Below, in pieces: positions 8,938 to 17,737 of a stretch of DNA of 64,000 nucleotides; the stretch's first letter is position 1, and each line of letters starts with the position of its first letter. The position numbers and the translations under genes were made by a program. The notes under the pieces were generated by a model, which did not search any database, had not been told where the DNA came from, and saw only the letters and a program-made list of their open reading frames with translations. Source of the DNA: Rhodococcus rhodnii (GTDB taxonomy: Bacteria > Actinomycetota > Actinomycetes > Mycobacteriales > Pseudonocardiaceae); assembly GCA_000720375.1 (NCBI GenBank), contig JOAA01000031.1, forward strand, positions 39,223 to 103,222, in the 5' to 3' direction.

Positions 8938-10239
8938 GTGCTAGGCGCCTTCCGCTCGGCTCTCGCGACGCCGGATCTGCGCAAGAAGATCCTGTTCACG
9001 CTCGGGATCATTGTGCTGTACCGGGTGGGTGCCCTGCTGCCTTCGCCAGGGGTTTCGTACCCGAACGTGCAGGCATGTCTCGCCAACGTCCAACAGGACG
9101 GCATCTACTCGCTGCTGAACCTGTTCAGCGGTGGTGCTTTGCTCCAGCTGTCCGTTTTCGCGCTGGGCATCATGCCGTACATCACGGCGAGCATCATCAT
9201 CCAGCTGCTGACCGTGGTCATCCCGCGGTTCGAACAGCTGAAGAAGGAAGGCCAGGCGGGCCAGGGCAAGCTGACCCAGTACACCCGCTACCTGACGATC
9301 GCGCTGGCGATCCTGCAGGCCACCGGCATCGTGGCGCTGGCCGACCGCGGCCAGCTGTTCGGTGACTGCCCGCAGGACATCATCCCGGGCGACCGCATCT
9401 TCACCCTGATCCTCATCGTCGTCACGATGACCGCCGGTACGGCCGTCATCATGTGGCTGGGCGAGCTGATCACCGAGCGCGGCATCGGTAACGGCATGTC
9501 GCTGCTGATGTTCGTCAACATCGCGGCGCGCATCCCTTACGAGGGCAAGATCATCTGGGACAAGGGCCCGATCACCTTCACCGTGATCTGCCTGTTCGGT
9601 CTCGCCATCATCGCCAGCGTCGTGTTCATGGAGCAGGGCCAGCGCCGGATCCCGGTCCAGTACGCCAAGCGCATGATCGGCCGCCGGATGTACGGCGGCA
9701 CCTCGACCTACCTGCCGCTGAAGGTCAACCAGGCCGGTGTCATCCCGGTGATCTTCGCGTCGTCGTTGCTCTACCTGCCCGACCTGATATCCCGGTTGAT
9801 CGGCGGCGCACAGGACTCCGGCTGGCAGCGCTGGATCCAGACCTATCTGGTCCAGCAGGACAGCTGGGTGCACATCCTTGTGTACTTCTCGCTGATCATC
9901 TTCTTCACGTACTTCTACATCACGATCACGTTCAACGTGAACGAGCGTGCTGAGGAGATGCGGAAGTTCGGTGGCTTCATCCCCGGCATCCGCCCTGGAC
10001 GTCCAACCTCGGAATACCTGAGTTACGTACTGAGCCGCATCACCCTGCCCGGCTCGATCTACCTTGGCATCATCGCGATCCTGCCGAACTTCTTCCTCTC
10101 GGTGACCGGATCGGGGAACAACCAGAACTTCCCGTTCGGTGGTACCGCGGTACTGATCATGGTCGGCGTCGGCCTCGACACCGTGAAGCAGATCGAGAGC
10201 CAGCTCATGCAACGTAACTACGAAGGGTTCCTCAGGTGA
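8938..10239 (+). CDS. secY: Preprotein translocase subunit SecY
   Basis: SecY (433 aa) forms the membrane channel of the Sec translocon with SecE and SecG. GTG 8938 is chosen because the resulting N-terminus ([23 protein letters not shown]) matches the family and a full AGGAGG site lies 5 bases upstream. In-frame starts further upstream fall in the structured leader. Ten membrane segments are apparent. Conserved stretches include [39 protein letters not shown] and EQMRK-like [16 protein letters not shown]. It overlaps adk by four bases. Confidence 0.97.
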   Translation: MLGAFRSALATPDLRKKILFTLGIIVLYRVGALLPSPGVSYPNVQACLANVQQDGIYSLLNLFSGGALLQLSVFALGIMPYITASIIIQLLTVVIPRFEQLKKEGQAGQGKLTQYTRYLTIALAILQATGIVALADRGQLFGDCPQDIIPGDRIFTLILIVVTMTAGTAVIMWLGELITERGIGNGMSLLMFVNIAARIPYEGKIIWDKGPITFTVICLFGLAIIASVVFMEQGQRRIPVQYAKRMIGRRMYGGTSTYLPLKVNQAGVIPVIFASSLLYLPDLISRLIGGAQDSGWQRWIQTYLVQQDSWVHILVYFSLIIFFTYFYITITFNVNERAEEMRKFGGFIPGIRPGRPTSEYLSYVLSRITLPGSIYLGIIAILPNFFLSVTGSGNNQNFPFGGTAVLIMVGVGLDTVKQIESQLMQRNYEGFLR

Positions 10240-10784
10240 CACGACTCGTTCTGGTCGGCCCGCCTGGCGCGGGCAAGGGCACGCAGGCCGGGACGCTCAG
10301 CGCAAAGCTCGGCGTGCCCCACATCTCCACCGGCGACCTGTTCCGTGCCCACATCGGGGACGGAACAGAGCTCGGCCGCAGCGTCCAGGCGTACCTCGAC
10401 GAGGGCCAGCTCGTGCCCGACGAGGTCACCAACGAGATGGTGCGCGAGCGGCTCGCCGACGAGGACACCAAGGGCGGCTTCATCCTCGACGGCTTCCCGC
10501 GCAACATCCCGCAGGCCGAGGTGCTCGGCAAGATCCTCGCCGAGTCGGGCCACAAGCTGGACGCGGTCGTCCAGTTCCAGATCGACGAGGACGTGGTCGT
10601 GGCCCGGCTGCTCGGCCGTGGCCGCAAGGACGACAACGAGGAAGTCATCCGGCACCGGCAGCACGTCTACCGGTCGGAGACCGAGCCGCTGCTGAACTTC
10701 TACCGCGACATCGTGGTGACGGTCGACGCGGTCGGAGACGTCGACGAGGTCACCAACCGCGTGCTCAACGCGCTGGACAAGTGA
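10236..10784 (+). CDS. adk: Adenylate kinase
   Basis: Adk (182 aa) balances ATP, ADP and AMP. The P-loop GPPGAGKGT is at residues 8-16. The AMP-binding region (ISTGDLFR) and FILDGFPRN are present. The LID is the short version: [17 protein letters not shown] directly follows the core with no zinc-finger insertion, as in other actinobacteria. It starts at GTG inside the secY stop (GTGA overlap) and overlaps map in the same way. Confidence 0.97.
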   Translation: MTRLVLVGPPGAGKGTQAGTLSAKLGVPHISTGDLFRAHIGDGTELGRSVQAYLDEGQLVPDEVTNEMVRERLADEDTKGGFILDGFPRNIPQAEVLGKILAESGHKLDAVVQFQIDEDVVVARLLGRGRKDDNEEVIRHRQHVYRSETEPLLNFYRDIVVTVDAVGDVDEVTNRVLNALDK

Positions 10785-11596
10785 GCAAGGGTGGTCTGCT
10801 CGGCATGTTGCGCGGGCGCCAGTCGATGATCGAGATCAAGTCCCGTACGGAGCTCGAGGCGATGCGGGCGGCGGGCCTGGTCGTGGCCCGCACGCTCGAC
10901 CTGCTCACCAAGGCGGTCAAACCCGGCGTGAGCACGGCGGAGCTGGACGAGCTCGCCGAACAGACGATCAGGGACGCCGGCGCGGTGCCGTCCTTCAAGG
11001 GCTACCACGACTACCCGGCGTCGATCTGCTCATCGGTGAACGAGCAGGTCGTCCACGGCATCCCGGCGCCCGACCAGGTGCTGGCCGAGGGTGACCTGAT
11101 CTCGATCGACTGCGGCGCGATCCTCGACGGCTGGCACGGCGACGCGGCCGTGACCGTCGCCGCCGGTGAGATCCGTCCCGAGGACAAGCTGCTGTCCGAG
11201 GCAACTCGTACAGCGCTGTACGCGGGCGTAGAGGCTCTTGTCGTCGGCGCTCGGTTGTCCGACGTCTCGCACGCCATCGAGCAGTCCATCCTGCGCTCAG
11301 CGAAGGCGGACGGCGTCAAATACGGCATCATCCGCGACTACGGCGGCCACGGCATCGGCACCGAGATGCATATGGAGCCGTACCTGTCGAACTACGGCAA
11401 ACCCGGCAAAGGCCCGCGCCTGGTCGAAGGCATGGCCATCGCCGTGGAACCCATGCTGACCCTCGCCGGCCATCGCACCGACGAACTCGACGACGGCTGG
11501 ACGGTCGTAACGGTCGACAAGTCCCGCGCCGCCCACTGGGAGCACAGCGTCGCCATCACCGCCGACGGCCCCTGGATCCTCACCGCCCCCGAATAA
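10781..11596 (+). CDS. map: Methionine aminopeptidase, type I
   Basis: This enzyme removes the initiator methionine. The 271-aa protein carries the full metal and substrate set: NEQVVHGIP (His), [18 protein letters not shown] (two Asp ligands), [13 protein letters not shown] (His), AVEPMLTL (Glu) and WEHSVAIT (Glu). GTG 10781 overlaps the adk stop. Two internal ATGs at 10805 and 10829 are possible alternative starts, giving the more usual N-terminus [17 protein letters not shown]. The secY-adk-map order is standard. Confidence 0.95.
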   Translation: MSKGGLLGMLRGRQSMIEIKSRTELEAMRAAGLVVARTLDLLTKAVKPGVSTAELDELAEQTIRDAGAVPSFKGYHDYPASICSSVNEQVVHGIPAPDQVLAEGDLISIDCGAILDGWHGDAAVTVAAGEIRPEDKLLSEATRTALYAGVEALVVGARLSDVSHAIEQSILRSAKADGVKYGIIRDYGGHGIGTEMHMEPYLSNYGKPGKGPRLVEGMAIAVEPMLTLAGHRTDELDDGWTVVTVDKSRAAHWEHSVAITADGPWILTAPE

Positions 11597-11604
11597 CCCC
11601 CGGT

Positions 11605-11856
11605 GTGTCCACCTCCCCAGCACACCGTGTCCACCTTTCCAGCACCCTGAGATGCACTTTGCCGCACGGTGTGTCCACCTTTCCGGCACATCGTGTCGAC
11701 CGTTGTGGCACATCACATCCACCACTCCGGCGTGCCGTGTCCACCTTTCCGGCACCATGAAATCCCCTCCCCGTCTGCGGCGGGAATTTCGGTGTGCTGG
11801 AAAGTGCAACTCGTTGTGCCGCAATGGTGGACACGGGGTGTCGCAACGGTGGACAC
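11605..11856. repeat. Cluster of 19-bp GTGTCCACC-type repeats, inverted-repeat organisation
   Basis: This fills the 345-base gap after map. Direct-strand copies of the 19-mer GTGTCCACCTTTCCGGCAC or close variants are at 11605, 11627, 11671, 11693 and 11737, with a degenerate one near 11714. Opposite-strand copies are at 11816-11834 and 11838-11856. A second word, TGCACTTTGCCGCAC, is at 11653-11667, and its inverse GTGCTGGAAAGTGCA is at 11794-11808. The arms therefore face each other around a centre near 11775. The same words recur after truA. No coding potential is credible here. Confidence 0.85.
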
Positions 11857-11941
11857 GGCGGTCGGGGGTAGGGGCAGCCCCACCAAAAGCGTAGGGATGA
11901 CGCCATCCACCTGCGGGTCTTGCCCGGGGACGATTGTCCGG

Positions 11942-12364
11942 GTGACCGACGACTTCGCCCCCGACCTGATCCGCGTGACCGATCTCGACCGCAAGGTGGT
12001 CGAGCAGCGGCTGCGAGTGGCGCACGCCGACGGCAGCCTGACCCTGGACGAGCTGGACGAACGTCTGGCGAACCTTTGGTTGACAAAGACCCGCCGGGAC
12101 CTGGCCGGACTCACCAAGGACCTGCCCGCGCCGCTGCCGCCGCCCCCGCCACCAGCGCCGCCCAAACCGAACCACGCGCGCACCGCGATGCGCGTGCTGA
12201 CCGCCATCTGGCTGTCCGTCAGCGTCATCAACCTGGTGATCTGGCTGATGGTCTCGCTGATCAACTTCGATCCGGCGTACCCGTGGTTCCTCTGGCCGAT
12301 GCTGCCGCCAGGCGCCGTCCTCGGCGTACTCTGGTGGCTGGGTGTCGGACGTACCCGCAGCTAG
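11942..12364 (+). CDS. DUF1707-type (SHOCT-like) membrane protein
   Basis: The 140-aa protein has an N-terminal DUF1707-like segment (IRVTDLDRKVVEQRLRVAHA through LTLDELDERLANLW), then a Pro-rich linker. Two hydrophobic segments end the protein (AIWLSVSVINLVIWLMVSLI and FLWPMLPPGAVLGVLWWLGV). DUF1707 domains are small helical N-terminal modules common in actinobacterial membrane proteins, and their role is not established. GTG 11942 puts the domain at the usual distance from the N-terminus. ATG 11897 is an in-frame alternative. A 7-bp hairpin follows the stop directly. Confidence 0.75.
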   Translation: MTDDFAPDLIRVTDLDRKVVEQRLRVAHADGSLTLDELDERLANLWLTKTRRDLAGLTKDLPAPLPPPPPPAPPKPNHARTAMRVLTAIWLSVSVINLVIWLMVSLINFDPAYPWFLWPMLPPGAVLGVLWWLGVGRTRS

Positions 12365-12383
12365 GACCCCCGATTTGGGGTCC
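12364..12383 (+). terminator. Short hairpin after the DUF1707 gene
   Basis: GGACCCC (12364-12370) pairs perfectly with GGGGTCC (12377-12383) around a CGATTT loop, starting on the last base of the stop codon. There is no U-tract. It overlaps the proposed -35 element of infA, so terminator and promoter may compete. Confidence 0.4.
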
Positions 12384-12403
12384 GTTGGCAGGGTGCGTAC
12401 ACT
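12375..12403 (+). promoter_or_regulatory. Candidate infA promoter
   Basis: TTGGGG at 12375-12380 and TACACT at 12398-12403 are separated by 17 bases, a sigma-70-like arrangement about 120 bases upstream of the infA start. A long untranslated leader would follow, containing a T-run (12444-12450). Confidence 0.45.
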
Positions 12404-12525
12404 TGGTTGGTGGCGCGCACGTAGCGCCGGTCTCGTTGTGCGGTTTTTTCATCAGATGAACCCTCGCGTGTCCGACTCTTGGCGTGCCAGTACGAAGTAA
12501 GTCACCGTCACGAAACGCGGAGGAC

Positions 12526-12747
12526 ATGGGCAAGAAAGACGGGGCCATCGAAGTCGAGGGTCGCGTGGTCGAACCCCTCCCCAACGCGATGTTCCGCGTT
12601 GAGCTGGAGAACGGTCACAAGGTTCTCGCGCACATCAGCGGCAAGATGCGGCAGCACTACATCCGTATCCTGCCTGAGGACCGGGTCGTCGTGGAGCTCT
12701 CGCCGTACGACCTGTCCCGTGGGCGCATCGTCTACCGCTACAAGTAG
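12526..12747 (+). CDS. infA: Translation initiation factor IF-1
   Basis: IF-1 (73 aa) is an OB-fold protein that occupies the 30S A site during initiation. ATG 12526 gives the canonical [48 protein letters not shown] lies directly upstream. An in-frame earlier start would add an unconserved extension and is rejected. rpmJ follows 35 bases later. Confidence 0.98.
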   Translation: MGKKDGAIEVEGRVVEPLPNAMFRVELENGHKVLAHISGKMRQHYIRILPEDRVVVELSPYDLSRGRIVYRYK

Positions 12748-12782
12748 TGACCTTTACCAGGCTTGAACAGGAGAGCTGAGGC

Positions 12783-12896
12783 GTGAAGGTCCAGCCGAGC
12801 GTCAAGAAGATCTGCGACAAGTGCAAGGTGATCCGCCGGCACGGTCGCGTCATGGTGATCTGCGAGAACTTGCGTCACAAGCAGCGCCAGGGCTGA
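12783..12896 (+). CDS. rpmJ: 50S ribosomal protein L36, zinc-binding form
   Basis: L36 (37 aa) starts at GTG 12783: [20 protein letters not shown], then [17 protein letters not shown]. The C-x2-C...C...H zinc ribbon (CDKC, C and the HK near the end) is intact, so this is the zinc-containing (C+) form. A purine-rich AGGAGAGCTGAG precedes the start. The position between infA and rpsM is standard. Confidence 0.97.
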   Translation: MKVQPSVKKICDKCKVIRRHGRVMVICENLRHKQRQG

Positions 12897-12925
12897 CAAC
12901 AGCAACAGAGGACCTCCTATGACCT

Positions 12926-12946
12926 GCCGGATCAGACGGATCCGGC
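12926..12946 (+). promoter_or_regulatory. Hairpin in the rpmJ-rpsM leader
   Basis: GCCGGATC (12926-12933) pairs perfectly with GATCCGGC (12939-12946) around a 5-base loop. It lies in the 146-base gap before rpsM. In E. coli, S4 represses the alpha operon through a structured leader at the equivalent position. Whether this element has that role is only a guess. Confidence 0.3.
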
Positions 12947-13042
12947 GTACCCCCGGACTCCAGGCCGGGGCCCGGGCTCACCGAGTCATCCCGGGGCGGT
13001 CAGGGAGCAGACCTGGAGCCAACTAGAGGAGAAACCGCCGAA

Positions 13043-13423
13043 ATGGCACGACTCATGGGTGTCGACCTCCCCCGCGAGAAGCGGTTGGAGATCGCACTTA
13101 CCTACATCTTTGGCATCGGGCGCACCCGCTCCAAGGAGCTGCTGAACGCGACCCAGTTGTCTCCCGACCTTCGCGTCAGGGACCTGTCCGACGAGGACGT
13201 CCTGAAGCTGAGGGACTACATCGAGGAGAACTACAAGGTCGAGGGTGACCTCCGCCGTGAGGTCCAGGCCGACATTCGCCGGAAGATGGAGATCGGCTGC
13301 TACGAGGGCCTGCGCTGGCGTCGTGGTCTGCCAGTCCGCGGTCAGCGGACCAAGACCAACGCACGCACCCGCAAGGGCCCGAAGAAGACGGTCGCCGGCA
13401 AGAAGAAGGCCGGAAAGAAGTGA
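13043..13423 (+). CDS. rpsM: 30S ribosomal protein S13
   Basis: S13 (126 aa) contacts the 50S subunit and P-site t[37 protein letters not shown] and the C-terminal [18 protein letters not shown] motif are diagnostic. The AGAGGAG ribosome-binding site is 15 bases upstream. A 200-base gap to rpsK follows, longer than usual. Confidence 0.98.
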   Translation: MARLMGVDLPREKRLEIALTYIFGIGRTRSKELLNATQLSPDLRVRDLSDEDVLKLRDYIEENYKVEGDLRREVQADIRRKMEIGCYEGLRWRRGLPVRGQRTKTNARTRKGPKKTVAGKKKAGKK

Positions 13424-13547
13424 GCCAGTACTGCGGCAGGACGCTCAAGCTCGTCACGCAGTCGCGGCGTGGCCGGTCCGCCATGCGGGCCACCCTCGTC
13501 GCCCCGCAGAACGCGCGCCCAGACGCACTGCGGGACCTGTACCTCGA

Positions 13548-13568
13548 CGCCGGTACGCGTATCCGGCG
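13548..13568 (+). other. Hairpin in the rpsM-rpsK gap
   Basis: CGCCGG (13548-13553) pairs with CCGGCG (13563-13568). The 200-base gap (13424-13623) also holds a 62-codon frame starting in the rpsM stop (13420-13608). Its product is Arg-rich with no recognisable domain, and I do not call it as a gene. Confidence 0.3.
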
Positions 13569-13623
13569 CGGGTCTGTCGCTCCTTCACCCACTCGCGCTT
13601 CAAAGTAGGAGAAACCCGAAGCA

Positions 13624-14028
13624 ATGCCACCCAAGTCTCGTACTGGCGCCGTCAAGAAGGTGCGGCGCAAGGAAAAGAAGAACATCTCCCACGGGCATGC
13701 TCACATCAAGAGCACGTTCAACAACACGATCGTCTCGATCACCGACCCGCAGGGCAACGTGATCAGCTGGGCCTCCAGCGGCCACGTCGGCTTCAAGGGC
13801 TCGCGTAAGTCCACGCCGTTCGCCGCCCAGATGGCCGCGGAGAACGCCGCCCGCAAGGCCGCCGAGCACGGCATGAAGAAGGTCGACGTGTTCGTCAAGG
13901 GCCCGGGCTCCGGCCGGGAGACCGCGATCCGTTCGCTGCAGGCAGCCGGCCTCGAGGTCGGCACGATCCAGGACGTGACCCCGCAGCCCCACAACGGCTG
14001 CCGCCCGCCCAAGCGGCGCCGGGTCTGA
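13624..14028 (+). CDS. rpsK: 30S ribosomal protein S11
   Basis: S11 (134 aa) lines the mRNA exit region of the platform. [40 protein letters not shown] and the C-terminal [17 protein letters not shown] are family signatures. The AGGAGAAA site precedes ATG 13624. rpsD follows 23 bases after its stop. Confidence 0.98.
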   Translation: MPPKSRTGAVKKVRRKEKKNISHGHAHIKSTFNNTIVSITDPQGNVISWASSGHVGFKGSRKSTPFAAQMAAENAARKAAEHGMKKVDVFVKGPGSGRETAIRSLQAAGLEVGTIQDVTPQPHNGCRPPKRRRV

Positions 14029-14051
14029 GGCACGGGGAGGAGTAAGAACAC

Positions 14052-14657
14052 ATGGCTCGTTACACGGGACCCGCGACTCGCAAGTCGCGGCGGCTCAAGG
14101 TTGACCTCGTCGGCGGCGACAAGGCGTTCGAGCGCCGCCCCTACCCGCCCGGCCAGCACGGCCGCGGTCGGATCAAGGAGAGCGAGTACCTGCTCCAGCT
14201 GCAGGAGAAGCAGAAGGCGCGCTTCACCTACGGCGTGCTCGAGCGTCAGTTCCGCAAGTACTACGACGAGGCTGTCCGCCAGCAGGGCAAGACCGGTGAG
14301 GTCCTGCTCCAGCTGCTGGAGTCGCGTTTGGACAACGTGGTGTACCGCGCGGGCCTCGCGCGCACCCGTCGCCAGGCGCGCCAGCTGGTCAGCCACGGTC
14401 ACTTCCTGGTCAACGGCGTGAAGGTGAACGTGCCGAGCTACCAGGTGACCAAGTTCGACATCATCGACGTGAAGCCGAAGTCGCTGCCGACGCTGCCGTT
14501 CGAGGTCGCCAAGGCGACCATGGGCGACCGTCCGGTGCCGGCCTGGCTGCAGGTCGTTCCGTCGAACCTGCGGATCCTCGTGCACCAGCGGCCGGAGCGG
14601 GCGCAGATCGACGTGCCCGTCCAGGAACAGCTGATCGTCGAGTTCTACTCGAAGTAA
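14052..14657 (+). CDS. rpsD: 30S ribosomal protein S4
   Basis: S4 (201 aa) nucleates 30S assembly and in E. coli represses the alpha operon. The S4 N-domain (GPATRKSRRL) and S4 RNA-binding domain (LESRLDNVVYRAGLA, ARQLVSHGHFLVNG) are clear. This type lacks the N-terminal zinc-binding cysteines. A hairpin separates it from rpoA. Confidence 0.98.
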   Translation: MARYTGPATRKSRRLKVDLVGGDKAFERRPYPPGQHGRGRIKESEYLLQLQEKQKARFTYGVLERQFRKYYDEAVRQQGKTGEVLLQLLESRLDNVVYRAGLARTRRQARQLVSHGHFLVNGVKVNVPSYQVTKFDIIDVKPKSLPTLPFEVAKATMGDRPVPAWLQVVPSNLRILVHQRPERAQIDVPVQEQLIVEFYSK

Positions 14658-14667
14658 GACTTGATCC

Positions 14668-14700
14668 GCCCCGGCGTTCCGATAGCGCCGGGGCTCCATT
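14668..14700 (+). terminator. Terminator or attenuator between rpsD and rpoA
   Basis: GCCCCGGCG (14668-14676) pairs perfectly with CGCCGGGGC (14686-14694) around a 9-base loop, followed by TCCATTT. With rpoA starting only about 50 bases downstream, partial termination (attenuation) is plausible. Confidence 0.55.
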
Positions 14701-14745
14701 TCCAGGCATCAAATAGCGGGTGCCTCAGGGAAGGAAACGAAGAAA

Positions 14746-15810
14746 GTGCTTATCTCACAGCGTCCCAGCCTCGCCGAAGAGCCGGTGAGCGAGACCAGGT
14801 CCCGGTTCGTCATCGAGCCGCTGGAGCCTGGCTTCGGCTACACGCTCGGCAACTCGCTGCGCCGGACCCTGCTGTCCTCGATCCCGGGGGCCGCGGTCAC
14901 CAGCATCCGCATCGACGGTGTGCTGCACGAGTTCACCACCGTTCCCGGGGTGAAGGAAGACGTCACCGACATCATCCTGAACCTCAAGGAGCTCGTCGTC
15001 TCGTCCGAAGAGGACGAGCCGGTCACCATGTACCTGCGCAAGCAGGGCCCTGGTGAGGTCACCGCCGGAGACATCGTGCCGCCGGCCGGTGTCACCGTGC
15101 ACAACCCCGATCTGCACATCGCCACGCTGAACGGCAAGGGCAAGCTGGAGATCGAGCTGGTCGTCGAGCGGGGCCGTGGTTACGTGCCCGCGGTGCAGAA
15201 CAAGCAGGCCGGTGCCGAGATCGGCCGGATCCCGGTCGACTCGATCTACTCGCCGGTGCTCAAGGTGACCTACAAGGTCGAGGCGACTCGTGTCGAGCAG
15301 CGCACGGACTTCGACAAGCTGATCCTGGACGTGGAGTCCAAGCCGTCGATCACCCCGCGCGACGCGGTGGCATCGGCTGGTAAGACCCTGGTCGAGCTGT
15401 TCGGCCTGGCGCGTGAGCTGAACGTCGATGCCGAGGGCATCGAGATCGGCCCGTCGCCCGCGGAGGCGGACACCATCGCCGCCTACGCGATGCCGATCGA
15501 GGACCTCGACCTGACGGTCCGTTCGTACAACTGCCTCAAGCGCGAGGGCATCCACACCGTGGGTGAGCTGGTTTCGCGCAGCGAGGCGGACCTGCTGGAC
15601 ATCCGCAACTTCGGTGCGAAGTCGATCGACGAGGTCAAGATGAAGCTCGTCAGCCTCGGCCTCGCGCTCAAGGACAGCCCGCCCGGGTTCGACCCGACCG
15701 CGGCCGCGTCGGACTACCCGACCGACGGCGGCTGGGCGAGTGCGGCCGACAGCAGCGTCGACACCAGCCACGACGACGGCCAGGACTACGCCGAGACGGA
15801 GCAGCTCTGA
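14746..15810 (+). CDS. rpoA: DNA-directed RNA polymerase subunit alpha
   Basis: RpoA (354 aa) dimerises to scaffold RNA polymerase. GTG 14746 gives [20 protein letters not shown], the actinobacterial N-terminus. The N-terminal domain ([39 protein letters not shown]) and C-terminal domain ([32 protein letters not shown]) are intact. An acidic tail of roughly 40 residues ends the protein. It is the penultimate gene of the alpha block. Confidence 0.98.
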   Translation: MLISQRPSLAEEPVSETRSRFVIEPLEPGFGYTLGNSLRRTLLSSIPGAAVTSIRIDGVLHEFTTVPGVKEDVTDIILNLKELVVSSEEDEPVTMYLRKQGPGEVTAGDIVPPAGVTVHNPDLHIATLNGKGKLEIELVVERGRGYVPAVQNKQAGAEIGRIPVDSIYSPVLKVTYKVEATRVEQRTDFDKLILDVESKPSITPRDAVASAGKTLVELFGLARELNVDAEGIEIGPSPAEADTIAAYAMPIEDLDLTVRSYNCLKREGIHTVGELVSRSEADLLDIRNFGAKSIDEVKMKLVSLGLALKDSPPGFDPTAAASDYPTDGGWASAADSSVDTSHDDGQDYAETEQL

Positions 15811-15855
15811 GTCCCTTGTGGACGCTCAAGAGCGGACATATCTAGGAGCTAGGAA

Positions 15856-16518
15856 ATGCCCACCCCCACGAAGGGTCGCCGCCTCGGCGGGTCTCCGGCG
15901 CACGAACGGATGTTGCTGGCCAACCTGGCCACCTCGCTGTTCACGCACGGCCGGATCACGACCACGGAGGCCAAGGCCAAGCGGCTGCGTCCGTTGGCCG
16001 AGCGCCTGATCACCAAGGCCAAGCACGCGCACCTGGCCAACGAGGAGTACGCGAAGTCGACTCCCGAGGCCGAGCGCAAGGACAAGTACAGCGAGAGCGG
16101 CTTCAAGACCAGCCCGGCCGCGCTGCACCACCGTCGCGAGATCACCAAGGTGATCCGCAACAAGGACGTCGTGCACCGGTTGCTGGCCGAGATCGGCCCG
16201 TTCTTCGTCGACCGCGACGGCGGCTACACCCGGATCGTCAAGACGTTGCCGCGCAAGGGCGACAACGCCAAGATGGCGATCATCGAGCTGGTCAACGAGA
16301 AGACCGTGACCAGCGAGGCGGAGAAGGCCCGCGGTACGAAGTTCGCCAAGAAGGCCGAGACCACTGAGGTCGCGGCTGAGGCGGACGCCGACGTGACCAA
16401 GGTCGAGGACCAGGACGCCGACGCGCCCGAGTCCGCCACCACGGACGCGACCGAGGAGCCCGCCGAGGGCGCCGAGGCTTCCGCTGAGGAGAAGTCCGAG
16501 AAGAAGGACGAGTCCTGA
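15856..16518 (+). CDS. rplQ: 50S ribosomal protein L17 with long acidic C-terminal extension
   Basis: The conserved L17 core occupies about residues 1-140: [40 protein letters not shown], then the end block [12 protein letters not shown]. About 80 residues rich in Ala, Glu, Asp and Lys follow ([19 protein letters not shown] and on), making the protein 220 aa. Acidic L17 tails occur in other actinomycetes. The truA reading frame begins inside its stop codon. Confidence 0.97.
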   Translation: MPTPTKGRRLGGSPAHERMLLANLATSLFTHGRITTTEAKAKRLRPLAERLITKAKHAHLANEEYAKSTPEAERKDKYSESGFKTSPAALHHRREITKVIRNKDVVHRLLAEIGPFFVDRDGGYTRIVKTLPRKGDNAKMAIIELVNEKTVTSEAEKARGTKFAKKAETTEVAAEADADVTKVEDQDADAPESATTDATEEPAEGAEASAEEKSEKKDES

Positions 16519-17345
16519 CGGATCAGTTCGACCAGGAGCCCGTCGCCCCCACTGGGGACGGCGGGCTCCTGCGCATACGCCTGGACATCGCATACGACGG
16601 CACGGATTTCTCCGGCTGGGCTCGTCAACCCGCCCGCCGCACGGTCTGTGGCGTCCTGGAAGACACCCTCGCCCAGGTCCTCCGCCTGCCTTCAGTCCGC
16701 CTCACGGTCGCAGGCCGCACAGACGCCGGAGTGCACGCGACCGGCCAGGTGGCCCATGTGGACTTGCCTTCGGTGCCCGAGGCGTATCGCTTGAACCGCG
16801 CCTTGCCAGGTGATGTGCGCATCCTGGGCGTCTCGGAGGTCTCTCCGGACTTCGACGCCCGCTTTTCCGCGCTGCGTAGGCATTACACGTACCGCGTGTC
16901 TTCTGCGGTGGTTTCTCCCTTGCAGCGCAACCACATCGTGGCCTGGCCACGCCCGCTGGACCTGTCCCTGATCAACGCGGCCGCCCAGACTTTGCTGGGA
17001 ACACACGACTTCGTGGCTTTCTGCAAACGACGTGAAGGCGCCACGACCATCCGCGAACTCCAGCGCCTCGACTGGCACCGCTCCGGCGACGTACTGGTCG
17101 CCGAGGTCTCCGCGGACGCCTTCTGCCACTCGATGGTCCGCAGCCTCGTCGGCGCCCTTTTGGCCGTGGGCGAGGGAAAGCGCCCAGTCGACTGGCCCGC
17201 GAAACTCCTCACCGCGAAGGCCCGCTCCAGCGAGGTCACCGTAGCCCCAGCCCACGGCCTGATCCTGACCAAAGTGGACTACCCAGCGGACACCGACCTC
17301 GCCACCCGAGCCGCCGAAACCCGCAACATCCGAACCCTCGCCTAA
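16515..17345 (+). CDS. truA: tRNA pseudouridine synthase A, apparent CTG start
   Basis: TruA makes pseudouridine at positions 38-40 of tRNA anticodon stems. The homologous frame runs without a stop from the rplQ end: [20 protein letters not shown] at about residues 19-38, the catalytic Asp in GRTDAGVHA (Asp70), then NFVAFCK-like [10 protein letters not shown] and [17 protein letters not shown]. No ATG, GTG or TTG occurs in frame between the rplQ stop and the first conserved block. The first in-frame GTG (16731) lies after the catalytic Asp. CTG 16515 overlaps the rplQ TGA and has AAGGACGAG a few bases upstream. I therefore propose it as start, giving 276 aa, a normal length. Confidence 0.88.
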   Translation: MTDQFDQEPVAPTGDGGLLRIRLDIAYDGTDFSGWARQPARRTVCGVLEDTLAQVLRLPSVRLTVAGRTDAGVHATGQVAHVDLPSVPEAYRLNRALPGDVRILGVSEVSPDFDARFSALRRHYTYRVSSAVVSPLQRNHIVAWPRPLDLSLINAAAQTLLGTHDFVAFCKRREGATTIRELQRLDWHRSGDVLVAEVSADAFCHSMVRSLVGALLAVGEGKRPVDWPAKLLTAKARSSEVTVAPAHGLILTKVDYPADTDLATRAAETRNIRTLA

Positions 17346-17350
17346 CCCGC

Positions 17351-17592
17351 GTGTCTACCTTTGCAGCACGGTGTGTCCACCATTCCGACACACAGAAATG
17401 CACTTTCCAGCACAGTGAGTTCGCTGGGGGTGGGTAGTGGGTTCGTTTCTTTTCAGCGGGGTTGGTCGAATCGAATTACCGCGTGTCCGCCTTTGCGGCA
17501 AGCGTGAGTCCTCCATCCGACTCGCCACCAGCCGGGCTGGCCGCCGCCGTGCGCCGCGGACGGAGCGACTCCCACGCCGCAAAGGCAGACAC
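17351..17592. repeat. Second cluster of GTGTCCACC-type repeats after truA
   Basis: The 392-base gap between truA and the protease begins with 19-mers at 17351-17369 (GTGTCTACCTTTGCAGCAC) and 17373-17391 (GTGTCCACCATTCCGACAC). The companion word TGCACTTTCCAGCAC is at 17399-17413. A further pair, 17483-17501 and 17574-17592, is in opposite orientation (GTGTCCGCCTTTGCGGC facing its inverse) and brackets a 110-bp segment like terminal inverted repeats. Beyond 17592 I see only the hairpin at 17680-17717. Confidence 0.8.
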
Positions 17593-17679
17593 GCGCGACG
17601 CTGGTTCGCACCCTGCTCACGCGCACCTCGCTCACGCTCGGCGCCCGTTCACGGGTGCATGCCTGTTTTCCTGTGATAT

Positions 17680-17717
17680 CCGGGGACGCTCCTGTGCAGG
17701 GTCAGGAGCGTCCCCGG
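17680..17717 (-). terminator. Terminator hairpin downstream of the first protease
   Basis: A perfect 15-bp stem (CCGGGGACGCTCCTG at 17680-17694 with its complement at 17703-17717) closes an 8-base loop about 20 bases past the stop of the minus-strand protease. There is no clear U-tract. It could also stop read-through from truA. Confidence 0.7.
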
Positions 17718-17737
17718 CTTGCAGGGTCCTTGAGTCC

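Noticed and set aside
11605..11856. Repeat cluster considered as a CRISPR array
   Set aside because: Copies occur in both orientations, spacing is irregular (about 22-44 bp between starts) and no cas gene is nearby.
13420..13608. 62-codon frame between rpsM and rpsK as a gene
   Set aside because: It is Arg-rich with no family similarity I can recognise, no separate ribosome-binding site, and only a GTGA overlap in its favour.
17437..17676. 79-codon frame in the truA-protease gap
   Set aside because: It runs through the repeats and is basic, low-complexity and without a ribosome-binding site.
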